Assembly: GCA_022784805.1 (NCBI GenBank)
Contig: JALFYG010000060.1
Location: forward strand, 1 to 12,234
Origin: Spirochaetales bacterium
Lineage (GTDB): Bacteria > Spirochaetota > Spirochaetia > Sphaerochaetales > Sphaerochaetaceae
Direction: 5' to 3'
Length of the DNA: 12,234 nucleotides
Every line of letters starts with the position of its first letter. Positions within the stretch are counted from its first letter, which is position 1. A program made the position numbers and the translations under genes. Shown here piece after piece: positions 1-7,200 of this stretch. Under the pieces are notes generated by a model that saw nothing but the letters and a program-made list of their open reading frames with translations, ran no database searches and was not told the DNA's origin.

Positions 1-1236
1 CTCTTTCATGTGCTCGTTTTCATCCCATCCTACAAATGGAATGGATAGCCTCATCAGATCTGCAAAGTTTTGATTGGTAACAGCAATTTCCCTATACCCC
101 ATCCACGGATTACCCGGCATAGTCGCTGTCCAGGAACCAAATAGTCCCAAAGTCTCTTCTTTGACGATTATTCCCTTTCCGTGCAGGAACTGAATCATCT
201 TTTCAACTTCATTTCTTAAACGCTTTTCACTGTCGCTGTACAAAACAAGGAAACAGGCATAACTTCCAATGTTCATACCGCTTTCAGCCAGAATACCTTC
301 ACAAAGAGCACAACTATCTGCATCAGAGAGAGCCTGAATATCTTCCAATGCATTATCAGTCTGATTCATCGTATCTGATAAAAGCCCTGATAAATCCTTT
401 CTCCTTGAAAGGTACATACGATGTTTCCTTTTTACAAAGGTCATCGAAGACTCTGCATTCTTTGTTCTGTATTTGGAAACCCATCTAAATCTGATCTGTG
501 ATGAACAGAGCTTATCCATCATTGCAGAGATTGTCTGAGGGGCAATAATATCCCTAAGAGTAAGGACCTTTACATATTCAGATCCGATTTTAAGAGGATT
601 GGTATCTGCTGTGATATCACAATCAGATAGAAGTAAATCCAAGTCGTAGCCAAGACCTACCTGAGATGTTTTAACTTCAAAACTTTCAGATGAAATGCAT
701 GAGTGAAGATATGTCAATGTTTCATCATCATTGAGGGATCTTGCGTAAATACCGAAAGTTGATAACTGCGAAATAAAGGTTGCCAGCTTTTTTTCCGCAT
801 CTTCTTTAGAAGACTCTGTGATTTCATAGTCCTTTGTTACCGCTGGCTTAAAAACAAAGGTTGCAAATGTTTTATTTACAAAAGATTTTGCATCAGAAAA
901 CTGCTGCGCTCTAATTTTTTCAAACTGAGAGGCTGCACCTGTCATCGAAGATGACATATCAAGATAATCCCGTTTATCTGGAATATAGTGTGAAACCTCA
1001 AAGGTAATTGCTGTATCATCGGGAAGACCATTCAGCCAACGCTGGAAAGAAAGAGATACTTCTGCACTCTTTTGGTCACTGGAATCATTTGAAGGAAGCT
1101 CCAGCAGTATTGTCTTTTGAAGCATTCCATCCTTTGTGATTACAAATCCATCTGAAAGCTCAAACCAATGAAGATAAGTCGAGAGTGCATCTGGAGAGCA
1201 TTGTGGCCTTCTGTATTCATAACTATTTTTTCTCAT
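1..1236 (-). CDS. trbE: TrbE/VirB4-family conjugation ATPase, N-terminal part (runs off the left edge)
   Basis: My own translation gives one open frame from ATG 1236 to the window edge: 412 codons, no stop. The protein starts MRKNSYEYRRPQCSPD. It carries the pre-ATPase region of the VirB4/TrbE/CagE family: a segment around residues 212-232 (KIGSEYVKVLTLRDIIAPQT) followed by a FRWVSKY stretch, and near 375-400 a GLFGSWTATMPGNPW segment like the TrbE region before the ATPase core. Walker A and B are not reached, so they lie beyond base 1. VirB4 proteins are inner-membrane-associated ATPases that power pilus assembly and substrate passage. The start has AGGAGG upstream, about 9 nt before ATG, and overlaps the end of the VirB3 gene by 14 bases. 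This fits coupled translation in the usual trbC-trbD-trbE order. Family assignment is firm; TrbE versus VirB4 naming is a matter of subtype. Confidence 0.85.
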   Translation of the reverse strand, partial: MRKNSYEYRRPQCSPDALSTYLHWFELSDGFVITKDGMLQKTILLELPSNDSSDQKSAEVSLSFQRWLNGLPDDTAITFEVSHYIPDKRDYLDMSSSMTGAASQFEKIRAQQFSDAKSFVNKTFATFVFKPAVTKDYEITESSKEDAEKKLATFISQLSTFGIYARSLNDDETLTYLHSCISSESFEVKTSQVGLGYDLDLLLSDCDITADTNPLKIGSEYVKVLTLRDIIAPQTISAMMDKLCSSQIRFRWVSKYRTKNAESSMTFVKRKHRMYLSRRKDLSGLLSDTMNQTDNALEDIQALSDADSCALCEGILAESGMNIGSYACFLVLYSDSEKRLRNEVEKMIQFLHGKGIIVKEETLGLFGSWTATMPGNPWMGYREIAVTNQNFADLMRLSIPFVGWDENEHMKE

Positions 1237-1480
1237 GTTTTTTCGCCTCCTTGGTCACAGGAAGAAAAAGAACATCAGATAGTATCCAGAGTATCTCACT
1301 GTCCTTTCCAAGAAGAGATGCAAGGGCAATGTGAAAAGCGATACATATCAAAGCAAACCAATACCATCCGAAGGCAAGCATCAGGATGACTGCTAGGAAT
1401 ATCTCACCAACAATTACAGGCATTGGAACGCCGAGAGTATATGTTTTCTTATAGAGTACTCTGAATACCACCTGAACCAT
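1223..1480 (-). CDS. trbD: TrbD/VirB3-like inner-membrane conjugation protein
   Basis: Small protein of 85 residues from ATG 1480. An upstream TTG at 1486 would add two residues and overlap trbC by 4 bases, but GGAG at 1490-1487 is 6 nt from the ATG and favours 1480. VirB3 proteins are short, with one or two membrane helices near the N-terminus, and work with VirB4 at the inner membrane. The family pattern is visible: a basic N-terminal segment (RVLYKKTYTLGVP), a hydrophobic hairpin of about 40 residues with a Trp/Tyr/Phe-rich centre (FGWYWFALICIAFH), then a polar tail with an ILWIL segment. Its place between the VirB2 pilin and VirB4 is the standard one and is the strongest support. The C-terminus is Lys-rich (KEAKKHEKK) and its codons overlap the trbE start. 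Confidence 0.8.
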   Translation of the reverse strand: MVQVVFRVLYKKTYTLGVPMPVIVGEIFLAVILMLAFGWYWFALICIAFHIALASLLGKDSEILWILSDVLFLPVTKEAKKHEKK

Positions 1481-1482
1481 AC

Positions 1483-1824
1483 TCAACTCCAGATGTATCC
1501 AAGAGGAAGCAATGCTCCCATTGAGGAAGAGTCACCAAACACTGTGTTGACGATTGTTGTAGCAAGGGCAATAAGGATGCATCCTCCGATTACACAGCCA
1601 AAACCGACTTTGACTCTTTCATCGAAGCTGTGTTTAAGGATCATTCCTGCTGCCAGTATTACAATGGCCAATACTGCTATTGCTATTGCACAACCTCTTA
1701 CGATACTGGTGATCTTGTCGACATAAGTACCAATACCAATGTCTGTTACTGATGCGAATGCTGATGCAGAGACTGCAAGCATAACGAAAGCTAGGACTAA
1801 TGTTTTCTTAGCCTTTTTACTCAT
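1483..1824 (-). CDS. trbC: TrbC/VirB2-like pilin precursor
   Basis: 113 residues, ATG with AGGAGA upstream at good spacing. It has the layout of VirB2/TrbC prepilins: a basic N-terminus (MSKKAKK), a hydrophobic signal segment ending in ASAFA, giving a likely cleavage after about residue 24, then two hydrophobic helices (about 45-62 and 73-95) joined by a short charged loop (KHSFDERVKVG). The second helix region is rich in Gly, Cys, Ala and Ile. The mature pilin would be about 89 residues, or less if the C-terminal tail after about residue 97 is removed. VirB2-type pilins polymerise into the conjugative pilus. In the RP4 system TrbC is cyclised by the TraF peptidase, and an S26 TraF-like peptidase lies two genes upstream here. 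Whether this pilin is circular is inference. Confidence 0.8.
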   Translation of the reverse strand: MSKKAKKTLVLAFVMLAVSASAFASVTDIGIGTYVDKITSIVRGCAIAIAVLAIVILAAGMILKHSFDERVKVGFGCVIGGCILIALATTIVNTVFGDSSSMGALLPLGYIWS

Positions 1825-1853
1825 TGTTTTTCTCCTATAAATGATGTTGATTT

Positions 1854-2669
1854 TTAAAACTGGATTCTTAACCCTACAGTTGATGGATCCTCTTCAAAGT
1901 AGTCATACTGACGCTCCGGATACATTTCGAGCATCGATGCTGAAAAGTCTGTCGAGCCTTTTTTGATATTTGCCTCAAACATCTTTGACAGTGCATTGTT
2001 CTTCTTTCCTGCCAGTGCAGACAAGGCAACTTCCTCAGCCTCCTTTGCAGCATTGTCAGCCATGAAAAGCGAAAAATCAGTGCCGAAAGAATCAATGGCA
2101 TTCTGTAATGCCAAGGCTCTATCCAATTCAGAATCAGAGGAAGCCTGGATTTGTCCTACTGTAGTTGATGCCTGTTTTTCAACAATAGCTTCTTGCTTCT
2201 TTTCTAGGTCCGCAACCTTAGACTGAGCTCTTGATTCAGAGCTCGTATCAGGTACTGTTGCTTTCTTAACCACACTAATCCAATAACCAGGATCATCATG
2301 CAGATATTTGCTTTGCAGTCCATTTTCAATCATGAAACCAACTTCAGAGGCTTCCATCAGCCATGTTGTAGACTTTCCCGTTATATCCCTATAAAGATTT
2401 GAAGCATCATTTAGGCTACCTGTTATATAACGAGTCATATCAAGAAAAGAGTTTGCATCAGTTTCCTTAAACCTTTTTTCTGCTGTTTCAATATCTCTCA
2501 TTATCTTGTTATATTGTGTCTCCCAGCGTTCATATTCCTTATATGATTCTTCTGCAAACTGGATGAATGCACTCCAGTCAAAGACAGGAGTTCCTGTAGC
2601 AAAAACAGAAGTTATGCTGTAGAAAACAAAAACAAGCAGAAACAATGTAAGTTTTACTTTCTTTCTCAT
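1854..2669 (-). CDS. trbJ: TrbJ/VirB5-like secreted conjugation protein
   Basis: 271 residues from ATG 2669, which has GAGGAG 5 nt upstream. A GTG at 2675 would add two residues and is less likely, because the SD would overlap it. The N-terminus is a clear signal peptide (MRKKVKLTLFLL, cleavage probably after SVFA near residue 24). The mature part begins with a VFDWSAFIQF segment and a long helical, charged stretch (EYERWETQYNKIMRDIETAE), as in TrbJ/VirB5 minor pilus components. A second coiled-coil-like region (around 148-166, Lys/Glu/Gln-rich) follows. The protein ends in VGLRIQF. VirB5/TrbJ proteins act in the periplasm and at the pilus tip. The gene starts 9 bases after the TraF-like stop and is followed 29 bases later by trbC. 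Sequence similarity in this family is low, so the call rests on architecture and position. Confidence 0.7.
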   Translation of the reverse strand: MRKKVKLTLFLLVFVFYSITSVFATGTPVFDWSAFIQFAEESYKEYERWETQYNKIMRDIETAEKRFKETDANSFLDMTRYITGSLNDASNLYRDITGKSTTWLMEASEVGFMIENGLQSKYLHDDPGYWISVVKKATVPDTSSESRAQSKVADLEKKQEAIVEKQASTTVGQIQASSDSELDRALALQNAIDSFGTDFSLFMADNAAKEAEEVALSALAGKKNNALSKMFEANIKKGSTDFSASMLEMYPERQYDYFEEDPSTVGLRIQF

Positions 2670-2678
2670 ATTCACTCC

Positions 2679-3200
2679 TCAGTTCCAAGTGATAAGAGGA
2701 ACCAACTTCTCTGAAAATATTTTTGGAATCTTTCCGTAATACCTGCTGTCAAAGGATCTCTCATGCCTTCCTGTAACAGTCAAAAATAAACCGTCATCTT
2801 CACTGACATCCTTGATCAGATACCTTGCATGCACTACATCAGGGCGAGGATTGATTATCAATGCTATATCTCCAACTTCCGGAGCCATGTGGGTTCGTAG
2901 ATAAAACCCAAGCGGCATTGAAGGCGTTGTGTTTATGACCAGGATTGTATCAAGCAAGATGATTGTCATTACTTCTGCAATAAGAATCACCAAGAAGATT
3001 TTTTTACATCTTCTCCATTTCTTTCCTTTACGCCATCCTCCAATCCTTTCAGTGCAGCTCTCATCAGAACTACAATTATCAGAAGGACTGCTTGGTAGAG
3101 AATTCCTATCTTCGGTGGGAAATACAGTCCCAGAAGCATCAATATCACAAATATCAGAAGCAGCAGAGGTGCTTTCATGTCTCTCCATATCGCTTTCCAA
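2679..3200 (-). CDS. traF: TraF-like S26 conjugal transfer peptidase with an overprinted N-terminal extension
   Basis: 173 residues from TTG 3200 (AAAGGAGG about 10 nt upstream); the first in-frame ATG is at 3188 (residue 5). The C-terminal 110 residues are a compact S26 peptidase of the TraF type: a basic anchor (WRKGKKWRRCKK, 56-67), a membrane helix (68-90), the nucleophile serine in SMPLGFYLR (S94), a likely general-base lysine in YLIKDV (K130), and the DSRYYGKIP box (151-159) that matches the family's D-SR-Y-G motif. TraF in RP4 matures and cyclises the TrbC pilin in the periplasm. Residues 1-55 are acidic and Ser-rich, unlike the family. They are encoded in the same DNA, in another frame, as a two-helix membrane protein. 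No ATG, GTG or TTG lies between residue 5 and the membrane helix, so a long overlap is hard to avoid. The catalytic domain is certain; the start is not. Confidence 0.8.
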   Translation of the reverse strand: MESDMERHESTSAASDICDIDASGTVFPTEDRNSLPSSPSDNCSSDESCTERIGGWRKGKKWRRCKKIFLVILIAEVMTIILLDTILVINTTPSMPLGFYLRTHMAPEVGDIALIINPRPDVVHARYLIKDVSEDDGLFLTVTGRHERSFDSRYYGKIPKIFSEKLVPLITWN

Positions 3201-3358
3201 CTCTTTCCTGCCTCCTTTTCTTCATTTGTTGTGTGTTGTGTGTCATTTGCCATTTGGCATTTATCATTTGTCATTCGTTGTGTGTTATGTGATGTGTGCT
3301 GTGTGTCATTCGTTATGTGCTGTGTGTTATTCGTCATTTGTCGTTTGTTATTTTTCAT
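2987..3358 (-). CDS. Small two-helix membrane protein with N-terminal heptad repeats encoded by a heptanucleotide array
   Basis: 123 residues from ATG 3358, chosen because AGGAGGT (3370-3364) stands 5 nt before it; an upstream ATG at 3382 has no such support. The start overlaps the stop of the preceding gene by 11 bases. Residues 3-44 are six seven-residue repeats (for example NNTQHIT, NDTQHTS, HNTQRMT, NDKCQMA, NDTQHTT), translated from a 7-bp tandem array. A charged stretch (NEEKEAGKSWKAIWRDMK) follows, then two hydrophobic helices, about 63-80 and 84-103, and a basic/acidic tail ending VKKSSW. The last 214 bases overlap the TraF-like gene out of frame. Function unknown. Position between ssb and traF in a transfer cluster suggests an inner-membrane accessory role. 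A shorter form could start at the ATG at 3178 just before the helices, dropping the repeats. Confidence 0.65.
   Translation of the reverse strand: MKNNKRQMTNNTQHITNDTQHTSHNTQRMTNDKCQMANDTQHTTNEEKEAGKSWKAIWRDMKAPLLLLIFVILMLLGLYFPPKIGILYQAVLLIIVVLMRAALKGLEDGVKERNGEDVKKSSW
3220..3352 (-). repeat. Degenerate heptanucleotide tandem array (about 19 units of 7 bp)
   Basis: Read on the minus strand from 3352 the DNA splits cleanly into 19 consecutive 7-mers, such as AATAACA, AACGACA, AATGACG, CACAGCA, CATAACG, AATGACA, CACAACA. The loose consensus is (A/C)A(T/C)(G/A)ACA, with no insertions or deletions. Because 7 is not a multiple of 3, the protein repeats every 7 residues (three DNA units). Units alternate between an AATGACA class and a CACAACA class. 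On the plus strand the array (TGTCATT-type) has no stop codons in any frame, which produces spurious ORFs there. Similar heptamer arrays are known from other bacteria (for example cyanobacterial STRRs), but I cannot say this one is related. Confidence 0.92.
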
Positions 3359-3686
3359 CAAGGACCTCCTCAATAAGCTCATTTTGTAAAGCCCAGTCTA
3401 TGAAAGCCTTATTGGCTGCATATATTTGATTGGAAGCTTGCAACTGTAAATCTGTTGATGCTCTGATTTCCTTTAAAAGATTGTTTGCAGCACTATCATT
3501 GGAAACCAAAATAGCCTTGATATCTGATAATCTTTGAACGACCAATGGATCTGTTTCCACTGTTACGTTCACTTTTCTCGGCTCTTTTACAGTCTCAATA
3601 AGTTGATCCATTTTTAGCTGGAAGAAAGAAAATAAAACTGCTAGAATGGAAGCAATTACTGCAAGCTCAAAATATCTATCCTTCAT
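3348..3686 (-). CDS. Small membrane-anchored protein of unknown function
   Basis: 112 residues. Its ATG overlaps the ssb stop as ATGA (4-base overlap), with GGAG about 10 nt upstream, so translation is probably coupled to ssb. The N-terminus has one hydrophobic helix (about residues 8-24, ELAVIASILAVLFSFF). The rest is soluble and mostly helical: a short basic/proline patch (KEPRKVNVTVETD), then a region resembling a coiled coil or helical bundle (about 50-90), and an acidic end (ELIEEVLDEK). It could be a single-pass inner-membrane protein with its soluble part on either side of the membrane. I do not recognise the family. Context between ssb and transfer-channel genes suggests a conjugation accessory protein. 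The final 11 bases overlap the next gene's start. Confidence 0.7.
   Translation of the reverse strand: MKDRYFELAVIASILAVLFSFFQLKMDQLIETVKEPRKVNVTVETDPLVVQRLSDIKAILVSNDSAANNLLKEIRASTDLQLQASNQIYAANKAFIDWALQNELIEEVLDEK
3364..3370 (-). promoter_or_regulatory. Ribosome binding site fixing the start of the repeat-bearing membrane protein
   Basis: AGGAGGT on the minus strand, 5 nt before the ATG at 3358. It lies inside the end of the preceding gene and shows that translation is meant to enter the heptamer array in one defined frame. Confidence 0.75.
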
Positions 3687-4069
3687 ATGATTTCATCTCC
3701 ATCGATTACAGAAACACCTTTACCTGATGCTGAAGATGAAGGAAGGAACCACTTTCTTCCTCGAAGGATGTATCTTGTTTTTCCAGATCCTTCATCGTCT
3801 TCATAAGTTCTCATCTGCAAGTCGCCGATGATGACGATGCCCATACCTTTGTCCAGGTTTTCTTTTGCAAGCCTTTCGGCCTGGGAATCATAAAAGACTA
3901 CATCAAGATATGTAGGCTTATACTCCGTAATGGACTTTGTTTCCTTGTCGAAAACAGGAACATTGTTTGATGCGACAGAAAAGGATACATAGCTAGATGT
4001 ACCTGAATCCTTGATGACTGGTCTCTTAACAATTCTTCCACCGATTGTTAGTTCGCAGAAATCTGCCAT
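3683..4069 (-). CDS. ssb: Single-stranded DNA-binding protein
   Basis: 128 residues from ATG 4069. An ATG at 4081 would add four residues, but its own bases form the GGAGGTG Shine-Dalgarno (4079-4073) that sits 4 nt before 4069, so 4069 is the better start. The fold pattern is an SSB OB-fold: ELTIGGRIVKRPVIK at the N-terminus, SYVSFSVASN, YLDVVFYDSQAERLAKENL, a KGMGIVIIGDLQMRTYEDD strand pair, and a final KTRYILRGRKWFLP strand. SSBs coat single-stranded DNA during replication, repair and plasmid transfer. The tail is short and ends GDEII rather than the usual Gly-rich linker plus DDIPF, so recruitment of host proteins by the tail may be weak or different. It lies just beyond the candidate oriT, on the side that would enter first if the predicted nick is right. 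Plasmid-borne SSBs typically help DNA establishment in the recipient. Confidence 0.85.
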   Translation of the reverse strand: MADFCELTIGGRIVKRPVIKDSGTSSYVSFSVASNNVPVFDKETKSITEYKPTYLDVVFYDSQAERLAKENLDKGMGIVIIGDLQMRTYEDDEGSGKTRYILRGRKWFLPSSSASGKGVSVIDGDEII

Positions 4070-4072
4070 TAG

Positions 4073-4079
4073 CACCTCC
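4073..4079 (-). promoter_or_regulatory. Ribosome binding site deciding the ssb start
   Basis: GGAGGTG, 4 nt before the ATG at 4069. It overlaps an upstream in-frame ATG (4081), making that codon an unlikely start. Confidence 0.65.
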
Positions 4080-4081
4080 AT

Positions 4082-4256
4082 ATAGAAGCCGTTTCAGGGT
4101 TTTTCTAGTGGCTGGCTCATCACTGTCTGAATAGACATCCCTTGTTCGTTGCTACTCCCAATGGCTGTGTGAGGGGGATTCAGTAAGCAATTGGGATCTA
4201 TTTTCTTGAGGTGAAATCTTCGAGGGGCAAGATATATACACCTCAAAAACTTGCCG
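4082..4256 (-). other. Non-coding gap with several inverted repeats; candidate origin of transfer
   Basis: 175 bases between the JAMM-protein stop and ssb, long for this otherwise tightly packed cluster. Minus-strand features in order are: GGCAAG (4255-4250) pairing with CTTGCC (4231-4226); TTGAGGTG (4246-4239) pairing with CACCTCAA (4213-4206); TCCCAAT (4196-4190) pairing with ATTGGGA (4162-4156); and a small hairpin TGTCT-ATTC-AGACA further on. A 62-codon frame crosses the region but starts inside the upstream gene and looks unlike a protein. None of the hairpins is followed by a T-run, so these are not ordinary terminators. A dense set of dyads plus a nick-like motif fits an oriT; a structured leader RNA for ssb is the alternative. 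Confidence 0.5.
4224..4239 (-). other. Candidate MOBP/VirD2-type nick region
   Basis: The minus strand reads GTATATATCTTGCCCC. From memory, the RP4 nick region is CTATCCTG|CCC and the T-DNA border core is ATATATCCTG. The plus strand here, GGCAAGATATAT (4226-4237), differs from the octopine border start GGCAGGATATAT at one base in twelve. By this analogy the cut would fall between 4228 and 4227 on the minus strand. The motif is flanked by the 8-bp inverted repeat TTGAGGTG/CACCTCAA. This is inference from motif similarity and context; no relaxase gene is in view. Confidence 0.4.
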
Positions 4257-7200
4257 TTAAATAAACTCCAGTCCTCCTGCAACTCGTTCTCTCTTCTTTA
4301 TCTCGGAGATAATTGGAAGACACTTTTCTTTTGTCTCATTCCAGAAATTGCTGATCTTTTCCGAGTTGGCTTTTTCGTTGGCTTTTCTTTGGATTGTCTT
4401 ATAGATATCGGAGGCTATATCCGCCCTGTAATGCATCTGAGCCTTGATATCATAAGAAAAGCCTTTGAGAAGAATCTGAGAATTACCTGTTTCAAAGGAA
4501 ACCGAGTAAAGAATTTCGCACTTATCTGCATCAATTCTGCTGATTGAAAAGTTATTTTTAGTCTCACCAAGAGCCTTTTCGAAATCACTCAGGTAATATA
4601 CTTCACCTGCCTTTAAAATCTTTCTTGGATCTGATGAACTATCAATTGAGATAATAGGTTCATCCTTCCACGAGAACTTCTTTAAAATGTTTTCAGCAGC
4701 ATATCTCTGAGCTTCGTTAATGATGATAATTCCATCGATGGATCTGTCTCTGGAGTCATCCAGAAACCAGAATCTGCATCTGTCTGCAAGAATCTTTATT
4801 GACTCAGGATCTTCAGAGATACTGGCTATGTTCTCTTGGACCATTTTAGTTTTGCTATCGTAGAAATAGGAATTCTTGTACTCCAACAATGCTTTATCTA
4901 CTTTATCCTCGACAGAGAAAGAGTCGTACTCAGAGGGGAGAAAGTCCTTCATTTCCATAAGAGCATATTCAAGATTATTTGATGAGAGTCTTCTCATATC
5001 GTCAGAAAATCTCAGGCTCTTGATATGAGCATTCCAGTATTCGTCAAAGGCTCCGACCGTCTTAATTGATGAAGGTGTATGATCAATAAGTCTAACCATC
5101 TTTCTATCATCTTCATCAAACTCAAAAGGAGTGTTCCTATTGATATAGAAAGTCTTCAAGTCAGATAGCTTTTCATTATCGTTACGTTCCCAAGATTCTA
5201 AGGAATCAACGCTTTCAATGCCCTGTCTTTCATCTTTAAACTCAGATAGCATCTCTTTTATCAAAGAATGAGCCATCATTGGAGAGCAAATGCCAAAATA
5301 CCCGATAAAGGAAAGATCCTTATCTTTTGGTTCAAAACCTATTCCAGTCAGCCTTTCCTCATACTCATTTACACCATCCAGCCATATAGGTTTCAATAAT
5401 TCAATCTGCATCATTGCGCCATCATAGGCTTTCCTGAAAGTATCAAAGTCCGGGATATAGAACTCTTCCTTGTCAGGCATCTCCATAGAGGTATCCAAAT
5501 CTTCCATAAGGCCTTCAAGGACTTCGATGTTTTCCTTTGTGTAAGAAGCAGTGTTGTAACCTTCAACAGCTGCTTTTTTCAGTTCTTCCTCATCGGAGTA
5601 TCCATAATGAAAACCCGGTTCAAATAAGAATCCCTGCTCTGGCAACTTGTCTTTGTTCCAGCTGTATTTCTGCGTCTGTTCCCTGGCAACCATAGTCTGC
5701 CATTCCTGGGTAATCAGAACACCTTCCATCTTCATCGATACGACCTGAATTCCATTAACAAGAACAACATCAAGAATAGGAAGCTCTCTTTCATCTGCTA
5801 GTTCATAGAGCTTTTGATAATCATTCGCATCATCGGTAACAATTATCCTATTGCGGATAAAGCTCTTTCTCATCTCATCAATGAACTCTTTTGAATTGAA
5901 TGAATCGACATCAAAAGGCCTGATATTAAGGATCTTGTGTTCATTTGAAAGATCAAACAGAACAGTTCCTTTCTGATGGCTCCTTCCATATTCATAAGCA
6001 GCATCATCATCGGAAGTTATAGATGATGACAAAACATTGCGATTAGGTATTTGATGAGGATAATAAGGCCTTTCTCCACCAAAAATCCTCTTGTTTTCCC
6101 TGTCAACTTCCAAAAATGTATATCTATCATGGTCAAGGATAATATGGCCTTTGAATTTATCTTCAAAAAGATGCTTCACAAAATTACCAGTGGCGCCGAT
6201 ATCCTCTTTTGAAGGGGTGACGTCTCCTGATGGATGATTGTGGATTATGTATGCACTATCATAGTCTACTGATTTCAAATCCTCTCTCAATTGTAGCATC
6301 CCACCTTGAGGAAGTGTTCTTGCTATTGCGCTAAGGCCTGAAGTCATTGCAAGTTGTTTAACAATCTTTCCTTCCTTTAGCAATACTATATGAAAATACT
6401 CAATCATAGGATTTCTGTAGATTGAGAACATCTGTGCAAGTTCGGTAGGATTTCTTACCTTATGAGATAGAAAATCTACAAAGCCGAAAGTATCCCAGGC
6501 ACCTTTTACTGACCATGGCATTGGCTCCCTTCCGTTCCACTTTTTCTCAGGAGAGAGATAATTGGACACGCCTTTCCGTAGAAGGGGGTTGGAGTAATTA
6601 TCAGTCCTTCCTTTTCCATCTCCTCTTGGATTGCCATATCCGTTTTCATCTTCTCTTCTGCCATCATTCGCACGCAGCAGTTCTTCTTCTGTGAAGAGTC
6701 CATAGAGTTGGTGTGAGACAGATTCTTTAAGTTCGTTAATTGAGGTTTCATCATATTCAACTCCTGCATCATCTTTAAATACAATCAACGGCATTGGTTT
6801 ATCCGTTATCAAGACAATTTCAATATCATCAGTAGCCATTCCATATCTTTTAAGCAGCTTCACTGCAGTAACTTCTTTATCTGAGGCTCTGGCAACTGTT
6901 TTTGTTATTTTTTCAGCAAGAGCATAAATGCTCGTCTCGGTTTTAGTATTCGATGGATAAACCTCACTTATCTCATCAATATTAGGAAAAGGATGATTCT
7001 CGATGCCAAGTTCAACTAGATTATGATAGTCTCTACGAAAGATATCATCGCCCCAGTCTGTTTCATCTGTCAGTTTTAGGCATTCATAGATAAGATTCTT
7101 ATAAGTTGCAATACAAAGATCCTTAGCTAATTCTTCTGCGCCTATATATGGAGTGGAATCAAACATAATGTTGATTTTCTCCTTATCTTCAGGCTTTATG

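Noticed and set aside
1168..1389. 73-codon plus-strand frame over the trbE/trbD junction
   Set aside because: Antisense to two well-supported overlapping genes, and its composition looks random.
3220..3352. Heptamer array as a CRISPR array or iteron-type origin
   Set aside because: Units are 7 bp with no spacers, they vary strongly, and they lie inside a gene far from repA.
2929..3429. Plus-strand frame rich in Cys/Val/Ser, with two shorter ones nearby (3092-3292, 3177-3389)
   Set aside because: The heptamer array has no stops in any plus-strand frame, so these are by-products. None has a convincing RBS and they run antisense to supported genes.
4206..4255. Hairpin after the JAMM-gene stop as an intrinsic terminator
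   Set aside because: Neither stem is GC-rich and neither is followed by a T-run on the minus strand. The long loops also argue against it.
4094..4282. 62-codon minus-strand frame across the gap before ssb
   Set aside because: It starts inside the end of the JAMM gene, has no good RBS and no domain-like features. The DNA there is better explained by inverted repeats.
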